64,000 nucleotides of DNA from Myxococcus stipitatus (GCF_037414475.1 NZ_CP147913.1:9372501-9436500); one strand, 5' to 3'. Positions 41,060-50,613 are shown, counted from the first letter of the stretch. Notes: generated by a model from the letters alone, not told the origin. Made by a program: numbers and translations.

Positions 41060-41782
41060 TCAGAAGCGCAGCCCCAGGTTGATGGGCAGGTACTGGCCGT
41101 CGGCGCGCTGGGTGCCCTCGATGGCGTTGAACTTGGGGCCGAAGATGTAGTGGTAGCGGACCTCCAGGTACACGCGCATGAGGTCGTAGACGCGGTAGGA
41201 GACGCCCACGCCGCCGTTCAAGCCGAAGTCCGTGGAGCTGCGCGAGCCGATGACGTTGCTCACCGGCACGACGTCGTTGTAGCAGATGAGCAGCCACGGG
41301 TCGCAGATGGGCACGAGCGTGGCGCCCGCCAGCTCCGTGATCTCCACCTTGCGGTAGTACAGGCCCGGGCCACCGGTGAGGTAGAGGCCCACGCGTCCGT
41401 GCGGCAACAGGCCGACGAGGACGTTGAGGTTGCCGTACTGCATGATGTGGTCGCCGGAGACGTTCTCACCCTGGAGCACCCGGTCCTTCAGGTCGAAGTC
41501 GCTGTACTGGTACTCGATGAAGGCCCCGAGCCGGTCGGTGAAGTTGTAGCCCGCGCCGAGCAGGAAACCCCAGCCTGTGTCGAAGCGATCACTCGTCTTG
41601 CCCAGCGGGACGAGGAAGCTGCCGCCCAGGTTGAAGGTGACGCGCCCGGCGATGTGCGGTTCATCGTTGATGAACGCCTCGGTGGAAGTGGACTCGGCTG
41701 CTTGCCGCAGCGGCCCCGCGAGGGCTGACGTGGTGGCGAGCATCGCGGACAACACCCAGGGCATGGCGAAGAAACGAGGCAT
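41060..41782 (-). CDS. Small outer-membrane beta-barrel protein
   Basis: This 240-residue protein has a signal peptide (PRFFAMPWVLSAMLATTSALA) and an alternating-strand pattern ending in INLGLRF, a terminal phenylalanine typical of outer-membrane barrels. Segments such as LGAGYNFTDRLGAFIEYQYSD resemble eight-stranded OmpA/OmpW-like barrels. AGGAGG precedes ATG 41782. It is the first gene of the operon with the AspT-type exchanger (30 nt later) and the HAD phosphatase, so it may be a pore for their substrates; that is inference. Confidence 0.8.
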   Translation of the reverse strand: MPRFFAMPWVLSAMLATTSALAGPLRQAAESTSTEAFINDEPHIAGRVTFNLGGSFLVPLGKTSDRFDTGWGFLLGAGYNFTDRLGAFIEYQYSDFDLKDRVLQGENVSGDHIMQYGNLNVLVGLLPHGRVGLYLTGGPGLYYRKVEITELAGATLVPICDPWLLICYNDVVPVSNVIGSRSSTDFGLNGGVGVSYRVYDLMRVYLEVRYHYIFGPKFNAIEGTQRADGQYLPINLGLRF

Positions 41783-41996
41783 CGGACCTCCTCCTGTCAT
41801 GGTCCGGTGAAGCTGGGGATGAAGACGCGCACGGGCTCGGAGCACGGGTGACTCGCCTCTCCCCTTCGCGCGAGCCCTTCGTTGCCACGTGAGCACTCGC
41901 GTCTTGCGTCCGCGGGTTCTTCCTTCGCGCGCCGTGCCGCGCGGGCCCGGGCGGGCCATCCTCGGTGGACATGTTCCGGTGGGGTGGTGAGCGACG

Positions 41997-43742
41997 ATGA
42001 AGCGCTGGGTGTCGGGCGGGTGGCGGAGCGTGCGGCGGTTCGTTCCGGGCGTGAGCTGGGTCCGGGGCTATGAGAAGTCGTGGCTTCGGCCGGACCTGCT
42101 CTCCGCGATGACCATCGCCGCCATGCTGGTGCCGCAGGGCCTGGCCTATGCGCAAATCGTGGGGGTCCGGCCCGTCGCGGGGCTCTATGCCGGCGCGGTG
42201 GGGATGGTCGCCTACGCGCTGTTCGGCCCGTCCCGCCACCTGATCGTGGGGCCTGAGGCGGGCGCCGCCATCATCGCCGCGAGCGCGCTGGGCAGCGTGG
42301 CCGCGGGCGTGGAGCCGGCGCGGTACGCGGCCCTCGCGGCGCTGCTGGCGATGATGGTGGGCCTCATCAGCCTGGTGGCGGGCCTGTTCAAGACCGGGGC
42401 CCTGGCGGACTTCCTCTCCAAGCCCATCCTCATCGGATACACCAACGGCGCCGCGCTCATCATCATCGGCAGCCAGCTGGCGCGGATGTTCGGCCTGGAG
42501 CGCAAAACGGAGGACTTTCCGGGGCAGGTCCTGGAAGTGGGCCGCAATCTGCGCCACGCCCATGTGCCCACGCTGCTCCTGGGGCTGGGCGTCATCCTGG
42601 CGCTGGTGCTCTTGAGGCAGTTCCTGCCGAAGCTGCCCGGGCCGCTCATCCTGGTGGTGGTGACCACGGTGGTCGCGCAGGTGTTCCAGCTCCACCACGG
42701 CGGCATCAAGGTCGTGGGGGCCATCGCCGCCTCGCCCCCGTCGTTGGGATTGCCCTCGGTGGGCTTCTCCGACGTGCGGGCGCTCCTGCCCGCGGCCCTG
42801 AGCCTGGCGCTGGTCAATTACGCCAGCTCCGTGCTGGCCGCCCGCCTCTACGCGGACAAACATCGCTACCACCTGGACAGCAACCAGGAACTCTTGGGGC
42901 AGGCGGCGGCGAACCTGGCCAATGCCTTCACGCAGGGCTTCCCGGTGAACGGCAGCGACTCTCGCACGGCCGTCAACGACGCGATGGGTGGCAAGTCGCA
43001 ACTTGTCGGTGCCGTCGCCGCGGTGCTGGTCTTCGTGTTCGCGCTCTTCCTCACGCCGCTATTGCGCGAACTGCCGCTGGTGACGCTGGGGGCCATCGTC
43101 ATGGTCGCGGCGGTGTACCTGATGGACGTGAGCTCCATCCTCGCGCTGTGGCGGGTGCGGCGCGTGGAGGCGGTGCTGGCGGTGGTGACGACGTTGGGCG
43201 TGCTGGTGCTGGGCATCCTCCAAGGCATCCTCATCGCCGTGGCGCTGGCGTTGGGCGACCTCATCCGCCGCGCGGCCCATCCCCATGACGCCGTCCTGGG
43301 GCGGCGCGAGGACGTGTCGGGATGGCACGACGTCAGCCGGCACGCGGACACGCGCACCCTCCCGGGCTTGTTGGTCTACCGCTTCGACGCGCCCATGTTC
43401 TTCGCCAATGCCCGCTACCTCCGGGAGCAGCTCCGCGCGCTGGTGGCCGCCGCGGAGCCCCCGCCCCGGGAGGTGGTGCTGGACGCCAGCGCCGTGTTCG
43501 ACCTGGACGTCACCGCCGCGGAAGGATTGGAGAAGCTGCGGCGGGAGCTGTCGGAGCGTGGAATCGTCCTGGTCATCGCGGATGCGAACGCGCCGCTGCG
43601 AGGCATGCTCCGCCGCACCGGGTTGATGGAGCGGCTGGGTGAGGAGAACGTCTACCTCACGGTGGAGGCCGCGGTGGCCCGGTTCGAACAACGCCGCCCG
43701 CGAGCGCCCGCGCCTCCAGAGCCTCCCTCTGCCGCTCATTAG
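41997..43742 (+). CDS. SulP-family anion transporter with STAS domain
   Basis: This 581-residue protein has the SulP signature near the N-terminus (AMTIAAMLVPQGLAYAQIVG), about ten to twelve helices up to residue 425, and a cytoplasmic STAS domain (about 455-560; LVYRFDAPMFFANARYLREQ and EVVLDASAVFDLDVTAAEG). SulP proteins move sulfate, bicarbonate, chloride or dicarboxylates. The substrate cannot be read from the sequence, and no sulfur-assimilation or carbonic anhydrase gene is adjacent. It is divergent from the beta-barrel/AspT operon with 214 nt between. Confidence 0.92.
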   Translation: MKRWVSGGWRSVRRFVPGVSWVRGYEKSWLRPDLLSAMTIAAMLVPQGLAYAQIVGVRPVAGLYAGAVGMVAYALFGPSRHLIVGPEAGAAIIAASALGSVAAGVEPARYAALAALLAMMVGLISLVAGLFKTGALADFLSKPILIGYTNGAALIIIGSQLARMFGLERKTEDFPGQVLEVGRNLRHAHVPTLLLGLGVILALVLLRQFLPKLPGPLILVVVTTVVAQVFQLHHGGIKVVGAIAASPPSLGLPSVGFSDVRALLPAALSLALVNYASSVLAARLYADKHRYHLDSNQELLGQAAANLANAFTQGFPVNGSDSRTAVNDAMGGKSQLVGAVAAVLVFVFALFLTPLLRELPLVTLGAIVMVAAVYLMDVSSILALWRVRRVEAVLAVVTTLGVLVLGILQGILIAVALALGDLIRRAAHPHDAVLGRREDVSGWHDVSRHADTRTLPGLLVYRFDAPMFFANARYLREQLRALVAAAEPPPREVVLDASAVFDLDVTAAEGLEKLRRELSERGIVLVIADANAPLRGMLRRTGLMERLGEENVYLTVEAAVARFEQRRPRAPAPPEPPSAAH

Positions 43743-43864
43743 ATGACGTGGAAGCAGGGGCCTCGCGCGTGGGGGAATCGGCTGGAGGCGGAGAGTGTTG
43801 AAGGCTGAAGTGCGAGGCGCTATAGACCTCGCCGTCCGTCGCGCCCGGAGTGGGTGTGACGTAC

Positions 43865-43905
43865 CCGGACGAGACGCGCCGTACCCGGATTCGACAAGAC
43901 GACGC
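43865..43905 (+). promoter_or_regulatory. Guanidine-III (ykkC-III) riboswitch
   Basis: The 41-nt element reads CCGGACGAG-AC-GCGCCGTACCCGG and then ATTCGACAAGACGACGC, and fits the guanidine-III consensus as I recall it. Helix P1: CCGG 43865-43868 with CCGG 43885-43888. Pseudoknot helix: GCGCCGT 43876-43882 with ACGACGC 43899-43905, with one C-A mismatch. The conserved ACAAGACG stretch is present. Its 3' strand ends 6 nt before the AGGAG ribosome site (43912-43916) of the guanidinium exporter gene. This fits translational control by ligand-stabilised pseudoknot formation. Confidence 0.88.
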
Positions 43906-43925
43906 TCATTCAGGAGTCGTGCGTC

Positions 43926-44252
43926 ATGGCGTGGATTCTTCTCATTGTCGCGGGTCTGCTCGAGGTGGGTTGGGCCATCGGGCTCAAGTACACCGAGGGC
44001 TTCACCCGCCTGGTGCCCAGCATCCTCACGGGCCTGGCCATCGTCACCAGCATGCTGCTGTTGGGCACCGCGGCGAAGACGCTGCCCATTGGTACGGCTT
44101 ATGCGGTGTGGGTCGGGATCGGGGCGCTGGGCGCGGCGGTGCTGGGCGTGGTGCTCTTCAACGAGGCCATCTCGCCGCTGCGCGTCCTCTTCCTGTCGAT
44201 GCTGCTGGTCTCCATCATCGGCCTGAAGGCGACCAGCGGCGCGAGCCATTGA
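43926..44252 (+). CDS. sugE: Guanidinium exporter, SMR family (Gdx/SugE)
   Basis: This 108-residue protein has four helices and the SMR active-site glutamate in the first (LLEVGWAIGLKYTEGF). The WAIGLKYT stretch and GTAYAVWVGIGALGA are typical of the SugE/Gdx branch rather than the multidrug EmrE branch. Gdx proteins exchange guanidinium for protons across the inner membrane as antiparallel dimers. The guanidine-III riboswitch in its leader supports this job. AGGAG lies 9 nt before the ATG. It is a single-gene unit between sulP and the convergent barrel gene. Confidence 0.95.
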   Translation: MAWILLIVAGLLEVGWAIGLKYTEGFTRLVPSILTGLAIVTSMLLLGTAAKTLPIGTAYAVWVGIGALGAAVLGVVLFNEAISPLRVLFLSMLLVSIIGLKATSGASH

Positions 44253-44264
44253 CGGCTCGTGGGC

Positions 44265-45326
44265 TCACCAGATGTAGCGGAGGATGAGCTGGCCGAATGC
44301 GAGGGTCGGATTGCCCGTCGTCTTCGTGCCGTCGGAGTCCTGGGCAATGTACGGGTCGCCGTTGAGCGTCACCGTACCGCCAATGCCCACCTGGAGATTG
44401 GAGCGGCCGGAGTAGTAGATGCCCAGGCCGATCGTGCTGTCGCTCAAGGTCCGGTCATTCAGTCGGGCGCGCGTCTCGTGCCCGGTGCGGAAGGCGAACT
44501 CTCCCATCACCGCCAGCGGGACGTGGGTCTCCGGATAGAAGTCCACGGCCACCGCCGCCGCGAGGAAGACCCGGAAGGCATGGGTCTTCTGGTCGAACCG
44601 GCCCCCCAGCTCGAGGTCGAAGGGGCGCCGGTTCTGCCAGGCGTACTCCGCGGAGGCGGAGCCTTGCAGCGAGAACATGGGGCCCAGGGACTGCGCGACG
44701 TAGATGCCGCCGTTGAGCGTGACCTCCCGGTTGGGGACGAAGAGCAGCTGGCTGATCCGGCCGCCGATGATCTCCTCCACCGTGATTGCCGGTGTCTGAA
44801 GAATGGCGTTGACGAAAGGGAGCAGGGTGACCTGCCGCCCCCGGTCATAGCCAACGTTGGCGCGCACGGAGAGCTGCGTGCCGCTGTTCTCGCTGTGCAG
44901 GAGCCGAACGATGCCGCCAATCTGGCCCATCAGGTCAAGCGTCGCGCCGGAGGACAGCAGTCCGCTGGGGGTGGTGCCGGTGATGAGGGTGGCCCTGCCG
45001 AAGCCCATGACGCCCAGCCAGTCCGTGAGCTTCACGCTCAGGTCCAACGTCTGCTGGAGGCCTGTGAGCTTGACATCGAACGGCTGGAGGTCGGCCACCG
45101 GGACATCCGGGATGTTGTAGCGGGCAATCCCTTCCCGGATGCCGAAGTAGGTGGCGACGAACGCGCTCTGCTGGAGCATGGGAAAGAGGAACGTGTGCTC
45201 TTTGAGGCGGCGCGACTTCGCGCCGCAGCGCTGCTCGCAGTCCGCCCGCTCGTCGTTGGCGGATGCGGTGGATGGGCTGGTGCCCAGGAACAGCGCGATG
45301 CCAAGGCTCAAGAGTGTCTTCTTCAT
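44265..45326 (-). CDS. Predicted outer-membrane beta-barrel protein of unknown function
   Basis: This 353-residue protein has a signal peptide (MKKTLLSLGIALFLGTSPSTASA) followed by a short cysteine-containing segment (ADCEQRCGAKSRR). The remainder has alternating hydrophobic strands such as LDLMGQIGGIVRLL and STIGLGIYYSGRSNLQVGIGG, ending in LILRYIW. This pattern indicates an outer-membrane barrel, but I recognise no named family. It is divergent from an M20 amidohydrolase (196 nt between) and convergent with the guanidinium exporter (12 nt between). Confidence 0.75.
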   Translation of the reverse strand: MKKTLLSLGIALFLGTSPSTASANDERADCEQRCGAKSRRLKEHTFLFPMLQQSAFVATYFGIREGIARYNIPDVPVADLQPFDVKLTGLQQTLDLSVKLTDWLGVMGFGRATLITGTTPSGLLSSGATLDLMGQIGGIVRLLHSENSGTQLSVRANVGYDRGRQVTLLPFVNAILQTPAITVEEIIGGRISQLLFVPNREVTLNGGIYVAQSLGPMFSLQGSASAEYAWQNRRPFDLELGGRFDQKTHAFRVFLAAAVAVDFYPETHVPLAVMGEFAFRTGHETRARLNDRTLSDSTIGLGIYYSGRSNLQVGIGGTVTLNGDPYIAQDSDGTKTTGNPTLAFGQLILRYIW

Positions 45327-45522
45327 CTCGGCGAACGTGGGGAAGCTGGCCACCCCTGACCATTGCCCCGTGCGCTGACCGAGCGTCGCGGTGAGGACAG
45401 CGGCTCTCCATCCCACTGAAAGGCCGTTGTTCCACGGACATTGGTGCCACGGCCGCACGTGACAACCGCTCTCCGGGCGCACGGAAGGACCATCTTTGCC
45501 GCTGCGATGGGGAGGAAGCGGA

Positions 45523-46884
45523 ATGGAAGTAACGGAGACCTTGCAGCGGACCGAGCCGGCACAGGCGTGGCGTCCGCACTTGACGCCGGCGCATGAGCAG
45601 CTCGCTCCCAGGTTGGAGGCGTTCTATCGCGACCTGCATTCGCACCCGGAGCTGTCCATGCAGGAAGGACAGACGGCGGCGAAGGTGGCGCGCTGGCTGG
45701 AGCGATGTGGCTACGAGGTCACCCCGGGGGTTGGCCGCCACGGGGTCGTGGGGGTGTTGCGCAACGGGCCAGGGCCCACGGTGTTGTTGCGCGCGGACAT
45801 GGACGCGCTGCCGGTGGAGGAGAAGACGGGGCGCGCGGATGCCAGCCATGTCCGGGTGAAGGACTCGGGCGGCGGCACCGTACCGGTGATGCATGCCTGT
45901 GGCCATGACGTCCACGTCACCTGCCTGCTGGGGGTGGCGGAGCTCCTGGCCACCGCGCGCCATCACTGGCGTGGGACGTTGATGATGGTGGCGCAGCCCG
46001 CGGAGGAGACGCTCGAGGGGGCTCGGGCGATGTTGCGCGACCGGCTCTACGAGCGCTTCGGCAAGCCCGACGTCGCGCTGGCCCAGCACGTGGGGCCGCT
46101 GGAGGTGGGCTTCATCGGCCATCACCGGGGCGCCTCGATGATGGCGTCGGCGAATGTGCGGGTCCGCATCTTCGGCAAGGGAGGCCACGGCTCCGAGCCA
46201 CACCTGGCGGTGGACCCCGTGGTCATCGCGGCCTACCTGGTGACGCGGCTGCAGACCATCGTCTCCCGCGAGGTGGACCTGGCGGCGGGCGGCGCGGTCA
46301 TCTCCGTGGGGAGCCTGCACGCGGGCTCGCGCTCCAACATCATCCCCGACGAAGCGGTCCTGGAGATGACGGTGCGCACGCCGACGGATGCGCTCCAGAA
46401 GCAGGTGCTGGACGCCATCTCCCGCATGGCGAAGGCGGAATGTGACGCCGGGCGCGCGCCGAAGCCGCCCGAGATTGAAGTGATGAGCCGCACCCGGGTG
46501 ATGGTGAACGACGACTCCTACTTCACGCGGGTCCGCTCCGCGCATGCGGCCTGGTTCGGCGAGGAGCACATCGTCGACACGGGCATGCTGAGTGGCAGCG
46601 AGGACTTTCCCTACTTCGACGGTCGCACGTCGGGGGAGGGGGCTCGTCCCGCCGAGGTTCCGCTCGTCTACTGGAACTTCGGAGGCACGTCCCACGAGGC
46701 GTGGAAGCGGGCGCCGGGAAAGACCTTCCTGGAGAAGCTCCAGAGCCTGCCGTCGAATCACTCACCGCTCTTCGACCCGTCGCTCGACAGCCTTCGCTTC
46801 GGCTGTGAGTCCATGCTCCTGGCGGCCCTGGCCTGTCTCGATGAGGAGCCGCGCGCGCAACCGCCATCGCGCGGCGTCCACTGA
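45523..46884 (+). CDS. M20-family amidohydrolase (aminoacylase/hippurate hydrolase-like)
   Basis: This 453-residue metal-dependent amidohydrolase has LHSHPELSMQE, VLLRADMDALPVEE (catalytic aspartate), MHACGHDVHVTCLLG (metal ligands), QPAEETLEGARAM and the dimerisation-domain motif GKGGHGSEPH. Relatives deacylate N-acyl amino acids, hippurate or indole-acetyl amino acids, or work in amino acid pathways. The substrate is unknown. There is no signal peptide, so it is cytoplasmic. GGGGAGGAAG precedes ATG 45523. The stretch PYFDGRTSGEGARPAEVPLVYWNF carries a small insert relative to the usual YWNFG approach, and the C-terminus is slightly longer than typical (two observations made by eye). Confidence 0.9.
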   Translation: MEVTETLQRTEPAQAWRPHLTPAHEQLAPRLEAFYRDLHSHPELSMQEGQTAAKVARWLERCGYEVTPGVGRHGVVGVLRNGPGPTVLLRADMDALPVEEKTGRADASHVRVKDSGGGTVPVMHACGHDVHVTCLLGVAELLATARHHWRGTLMMVAQPAEETLEGARAMLRDRLYERFGKPDVALAQHVGPLEVGFIGHHRGASMMASANVRVRIFGKGGHGSEPHLAVDPVVIAAYLVTRLQTIVSREVDLAAGGAVISVGSLHAGSRSNIIPDEAVLEMTVRTPTDALQKQVLDAISRMAKAECDAGRAPKPPEIEVMSRTRVMVNDDSYFTRVRSAHAAWFGEEHIVDTGMLSGSEDFPYFDGRTSGEGARPAEVPLVYWNFGGTSHEAWKRAPGKTFLEKLQSLPSNHSPLFDPSLDSLRFGCESMLLAALACLDEEPRAQPPSRGVH

Positions 46885-47001
46885 AAAAGCACCCGAGGCG
46901 CGGCTGGCGTTTCTACAGGGGGCGCAAGCACGCATGTCGCCAACCGTCCGAAATGATTCAAAGGTGGAGTGGCACGTGGCCTGCTTCGTGCGGCGCTCAC
47001 C

Positions 47002-47295
47002 ATGAAGTCCCAGAGGAACATGCACCGCCCCTTCACCGTGGAGATCGCCGCGGCGGCCTGGAGCCAGGTCGCCCGGCTTTCACGGGAGCGCTATCGCGCC
47101 ATCCAGGCCCGGCTGGAAGCCGTGGCGGCCCTGGGCGCCCTGGCGGAGACGCCCGCCTGCTTTCAGCTCGAGGAGCTGACGATTCACTACCACGTGGACA
47201 CGCGGCGGCGGTTGGTGTCGCTGCTGGACATCACCCGTGACAAGGGCTGCGCCGCGAAGAGCCCGGGGAAAGTCTCCACGACACGTGCATCATGA
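47002..47295 (+). CDS. Small protein of unknown function, weakly RelE/ParE-like
   Basis: This protein is 97 residues, or 91 if ATG 47020 with AGAGGAAC upstream is used. A helical N-terminal half (SRERYRAIQARLEAVAALGA) precedes LEELTIHYHVDTRRRLVSLLDITR, which has the strand pattern of RelE/ParE-type toxins. No antitoxin gene is next to it. It starts 117 nt after the amidohydrolase stop. A perfect 12-bp palindrome (GCATCATGATGC, 47287-47298) overlaps its stop codon. Confidence 0.5.
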   Translation: MKSQRNMHRPFTVEIAAAAWSQVARLSRERYRAIQARLEAVAALGALAETPACFQLEELTIHYHVDTRRRLVSLLDITRDKGCAAKSPGKVSTTRAS

Positions 47296-47522
47296 TGCGT
47301 GGCGCGCGCCATGCTGGACCTTCATGGTGCAATTTTCTCATGCAGTCGTGCGATGCCGTGAAAGCGAGACGGTGTTGCACCTGTGAATGAGCATGGATTG
47401 GGGTGCGGAAGGACCCTTTCGCGCGTGCCACGAGTCAAGCGGGGGCGGTGGGGTTGCGTCATTGCCTGACACTTGGACAGAATGCCTCTGCCGCATTCGC
47501 CCTGAATCCCCCTCGTGTCTGG

Positions 47523-49055
47523 ATGCGATTCTCCCTCCATCTGAAAATCATCGTGGCGCCCGCGCTCGTGGCGCTGTCCTTTGCCCTTCTGTCCGTGGGC
47601 TACACGATTCCCCGCATGCGCGACGCCTTCGAGGAGCAGGGGCGTGTGATGAGCGCCGCCGTCCCGACGGCGCTCGCCTCCGCGATGGCGGACCTCTTGC
47701 GCAATCGTGAGCAGGAGCTCATCCAGGCAACGCTGGACTCCGTGGTGCAGGACGGCACGCTGGCCTACGTGGGCTTCGCGGATGAGCAAGGCCGCCTGGT
47801 CGCCGTCGCGGGAGCCCATGCGCCGGCGCTGCGCGCGCACGCCGGCGAGCTGACCATCACGAAGGAAGGCACGTCGCTGATGGCGGACGACGTGGAGCTG
47901 CTGAACATGGCGGCGGCCGTGCCCGGTGGCCTGGGGACGGTGCACGTGGGGTTCAACCGCTCGGAGGCCCGAGGTCGCATCGAGAGCGTCGTGGTGGCCC
48001 ACCGCCTGGTCCTGACGGCGATGCTGGTGGTGATGACGGCGATGGCGTGGGCGCTGAGCCGCCGCATCGTCGCGCCGCTCGGCATCCTCACCCGGGTGGT
48101 CCGGCGCATCGCGGAGCATGGCGACCTGCGTGAGCCGGTGCATGTCTCCACGAATGACGAGGTCGGCGACCTGGCGATGGCGGTGGGAATCCTGGTGGGC
48201 AAGTTGAAGGAGCTGTTGCATCAGCTCCACTCGTCCACGGAGCTGCTGTCGGATTCCGTGATGGGATTGAACGAGTCCGCCACGGAGCAGAGCCAGATGG
48301 TGTCGCGGCAGGCGGCGGCGCTCCAGGAGACGCAGGTGACCGCGCAGGAGATTCGCCAGACGGCGCTGCTGGCGTCGAACTCCGCGCAGTCCGTCATCGA
48401 GGTCGCCGAGCGCGCCGAGGCGCTGGGCAAGACGGGCGAGGACGCGGTCGCCGCGAGCATCGAGGGCATGGTGGACCTGCGCTCCCAGGTGGAGCAGATC
48501 ACCCTGCGCATCATGTCGCTGAGCGAGCGCACGCAGCAGATTGGCGGCATCACCGAGACGGTGAAGGACCTGGCGGACCAGTCCCATCTGCTGGCGGTGA
48601 ATGCGGCCATCGAGGCGGCGCGCTCGGGGGAGCACGGCAAGGGCTTCGCGGTGGTGGCGCGTGAGATTCGAGCCCTGGCGGACCAGTCCATCCGGGCCAC
48701 CAATCAGGTGCGGAAGATCCTCTCCGACATCGCCGAGGCCATCTCCAGCACGGTGCAGATCACCGCCGAGGGGACCCAGCGGATGGAGGCGGGGCTGACA
48801 CAGGCTCGCGCGTCGGGGGACACGCTCCGCCAGCTCACCACCATCGTCCAGGACAGCACCGCGTCCGCGCGGCAGATTGCCCTGACGGTGAACCAGCAGG
48901 CCACGGGCATCGAGCAGATCTTCACCGCCGTCAACGAGCTGAACGCGCTGATGGGCGACACGGTGAAGCGCATCTCCTCCACCAACGACTCGGCGGTGTC
49001 GCTGAAGATGCTCTCCGAGCGGGTGGCCGAGGTGGTGCGCGCCTACCGCGTCTGA
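47523..49055 (+). CDS. Methyl-accepting chemotaxis-type receptor
   Basis: This is a 510-residue receptor. TM1 is about residues 7-27, followed by a small extracytoplasmic domain (28-155) with no recognised ligand fold. TM2 is about 156-178, HAMP about 179-230, and the signalling domain 260-510. The hairpin tip is AVNAAIEAARSGEHGKGFAV. There is no C-terminal NWETF-type tether. Such receptors control CheA kinases in motility, development or other Che-like pathways of myxobacteria. No che genes adjoin it. The 227 nt before it contain no clear gene. Confidence 0.94.
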   Translation: MRFSLHLKIIVAPALVALSFALLSVGYTIPRMRDAFEEQGRVMSAAVPTALASAMADLLRNREQELIQATLDSVVQDGTLAYVGFADEQGRLVAVAGAHAPALRAHAGELTITKEGTSLMADDVELLNMAAAVPGGLGTVHVGFNRSEARGRIESVVVAHRLVLTAMLVVMTAMAWALSRRIVAPLGILTRVVRRIAEHGDLREPVHVSTNDEVGDLAMAVGILVGKLKELLHQLHSSTELLSDSVMGLNESATEQSQMVSRQAAALQETQVTAQEIRQTALLASNSAQSVIEVAERAEALGKTGEDAVAASIEGMVDLRSQVEQITLRIMSLSERTQQIGGITETVKDLADQSHLLAVNAAIEAARSGEHGKGFAVVAREIRALADQSIRATNQVRKILSDIAEAISSTVQITAEGTQRMEAGLTQARASGDTLRQLTTIVQDSTASARQIALTVNQQATGIEQIFTAVNELNALMGDTVKRISSTNDSAVSLKMLSERVAEVVRAYRV

Positions 49056-49056
49056 G

Positions 49057-50613
49057 TCACACGCGAGTGGGTGCGCGCTGAGCGGATGAGGCCGCTTCCG
49101 CGCCGAGTCCGCCACGCGGGCGCAGGCGTGTGAGCAGCGCGGAGAGGGACGTCGCGGGTTGGGCCCCGGGCTCGGGCAGGCGCGCGGCGAGCAGGCCGGC
49201 GCCGAGCCGGGCCACGGAGGACAGCACGAAGAGGACGTGCAGGTTCACCCAGGCCTGTCCCCCCAGGATGAAGTGCTCGGGGAGCAGGGCGGCGATGGCG
49301 CCTCCCAGCGCGGCGGCGACGGCGTACGCCAGGCCTCCGGCCGTGGAGAACGCGGCCAGGTAGAACGGGCGGCCGTGGCGCGGGGCGACGGTGAGGGGCA
49401 ACGCGAAGATGGCGAGCGCATGGCCTCCCCACAGCGCTCCGGCGAGCACCACGTCGAAGAGCAGGGGCCACAACATCCCCTCCGAGGGCAGCAGCCACAG
49501 CGCGGGGATGACACCGATGCCCAGGGAGCACGCCATCAAGACCGGCTGCGCGCCCACCTTGTCCAGGAGCCGCCCCCACAGCGGCGCCGTGAGGATGCGC
49601 ACCGCCGCCACGCCCGCGGCGTGCAGCGCCATGAGCACGAAGGTCATCTTGAGGTTCTGCAGGCTGTGCAGCGCGAAGAACGGCGCGGACACCCCCACCG
49701 CCGCGTTCCAGGCGATTTGATAGGTCAACACGCGCCGGGCCAGCGGGTCCTTCAGTGGCACCAGCGCGCTTTTGAGCTCCAGCGGGGGAACACTCCCCGG
49801 AGGCGCGGGGTCATGCTGGCGGGCCATGAGCAGCGTCGTCACGCCACCCATGACACAGGCCCCCAGCGCGAGCAGGGGGAGCGCCAGGCCCAGGCCGTCC
49901 GCCGGACGCAGGCGGTCCAACAGCAACCCCGCGGCGAGCGAGGCCAGGGTGCCGGCGAGCGTGGTGAGCGCGGTGCGCCGGCCGAAGAACCGTCCTCGCA
50001 CCGGGCGCGGCACCAGCTCCCCCATCCACGCCACCCACGCGTTGTTGCCCACCACGCCCAGCATCGCCGAGGCCCCCGCGACGACGAGCAGCAGGTGCTG
50101 TTGCGCCGGAAGGTCCAGGTCCAACCAGGGCAGCACCGCGAGCGGAAACATCACCAGCCGTGACAGGCACACGGCTGTCAGCGCCACGCGCCGGTGGCCG
50201 AACGTGGACGTCAGCCACGCGGCGGGGAACTGGACGAACTGGGCGCAGAACGGCAGCGCCGTCATCACTCCCACCAGCAGCGGCCCCAGGCCCAGCGCGA
50301 TGGCCCAAGCGGTGAGCACCGTGGCCCCCGCGCAGGCGGTGAAGACCTCCGCGAACATGCCCTCCACCACGGAGGCCCCCAGCGTCGCGCGCAGCCGGCG
50401 GGAGGGGGCGGGCCGCGTCGCGTCGGGTGCCTCCGCGTCCGCCGGGGGCGCTCCGAGCAGCGGCGCGGACGAGCCGGGCAGCGACGAACCCGGCCGGAAC
50501 AGGGGGACGGCGGTGGCCAGCGAGGCGAAGCTGCTCAGGAGGTGGCGGCGGAAGGCGGCGAGGCTCAACGCGGTGCTTGCGGCAAGAAAAGGGACTCCCT
50601 GCGTCTGTCGCAT
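49057..50613 (-). CDS. MFS transporter
   Basis: This 518-residue protein has about 12 transmembrane helices after a soluble N-terminal extension of about 95 residues. The extension is rich in Ala, Pro and Ser, with a hydrophobic stretch near 10-40. The loop GRFFGRRTALTTLAGTLASL corresponds to the MFS loop 2-3 type motif, and the second half starts near VLTYQIAWNAAVGVSAPFF. The cargo is unknown. It is divergent from the polyprenyl synthase operon (160 nt between) and ends 1 nt after the chemoreceptor stop, on the opposite strand. Confidence 0.85.
   Translation of the reverse strand: MRQTQGVPFLAASTALSLAAFRRHLLSSFASLATAVPLFRPGSSLPGSSAPLLGAPPADAEAPDATRPAPSRRLRATLGASVVEGMFAEVFTACAGATVLTAWAIALGLGPLLVGVMTALPFCAQFVQFPAAWLTSTFGHRRVALTAVCLSRLVMFPLAVLPWLDLDLPAQQHLLLVVAGASAMLGVVGNNAWVAWMGELVPRPVRGRFFGRRTALTTLAGTLASLAAGLLLDRLRPADGLGLALPLLALGACVMGGVTTLLMARQHDPAPPGSVPPLELKSALVPLKDPLARRVLTYQIAWNAAVGVSAPFFALHSLQNLKMTFVLMALHAAGVAAVRILTAPLWGRLLDKVGAQPVLMACSLGIGVIPALWLLPSEGMLWPLLFDVVLAGALWGGHALAIFALPLTVAPRHGRPFYLAAFSTAGGLAYAVAAALGGAIAALLPEHFILGGQAWVNLHVLFVLSSVARLGAGLLAARLPEPGAQPATSLSALLTRLRPRGGLGAEAASSAQRAPTRV

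Noticed and set aside
47002-47295. RelE/ParE toxin-antitoxin module
   Set aside because: Similarity is limited to a strand pattern and there is no antitoxin-like gene before or after it, so it was left as a hypothetical gene.
47287-47298. Perfect palindrome GCATCATGATGC as a terminator or operator
   Set aside because: It overlaps the stop codon of the small gene, has no T-run and no loop, and occurs only once in the part examined; too short to call.
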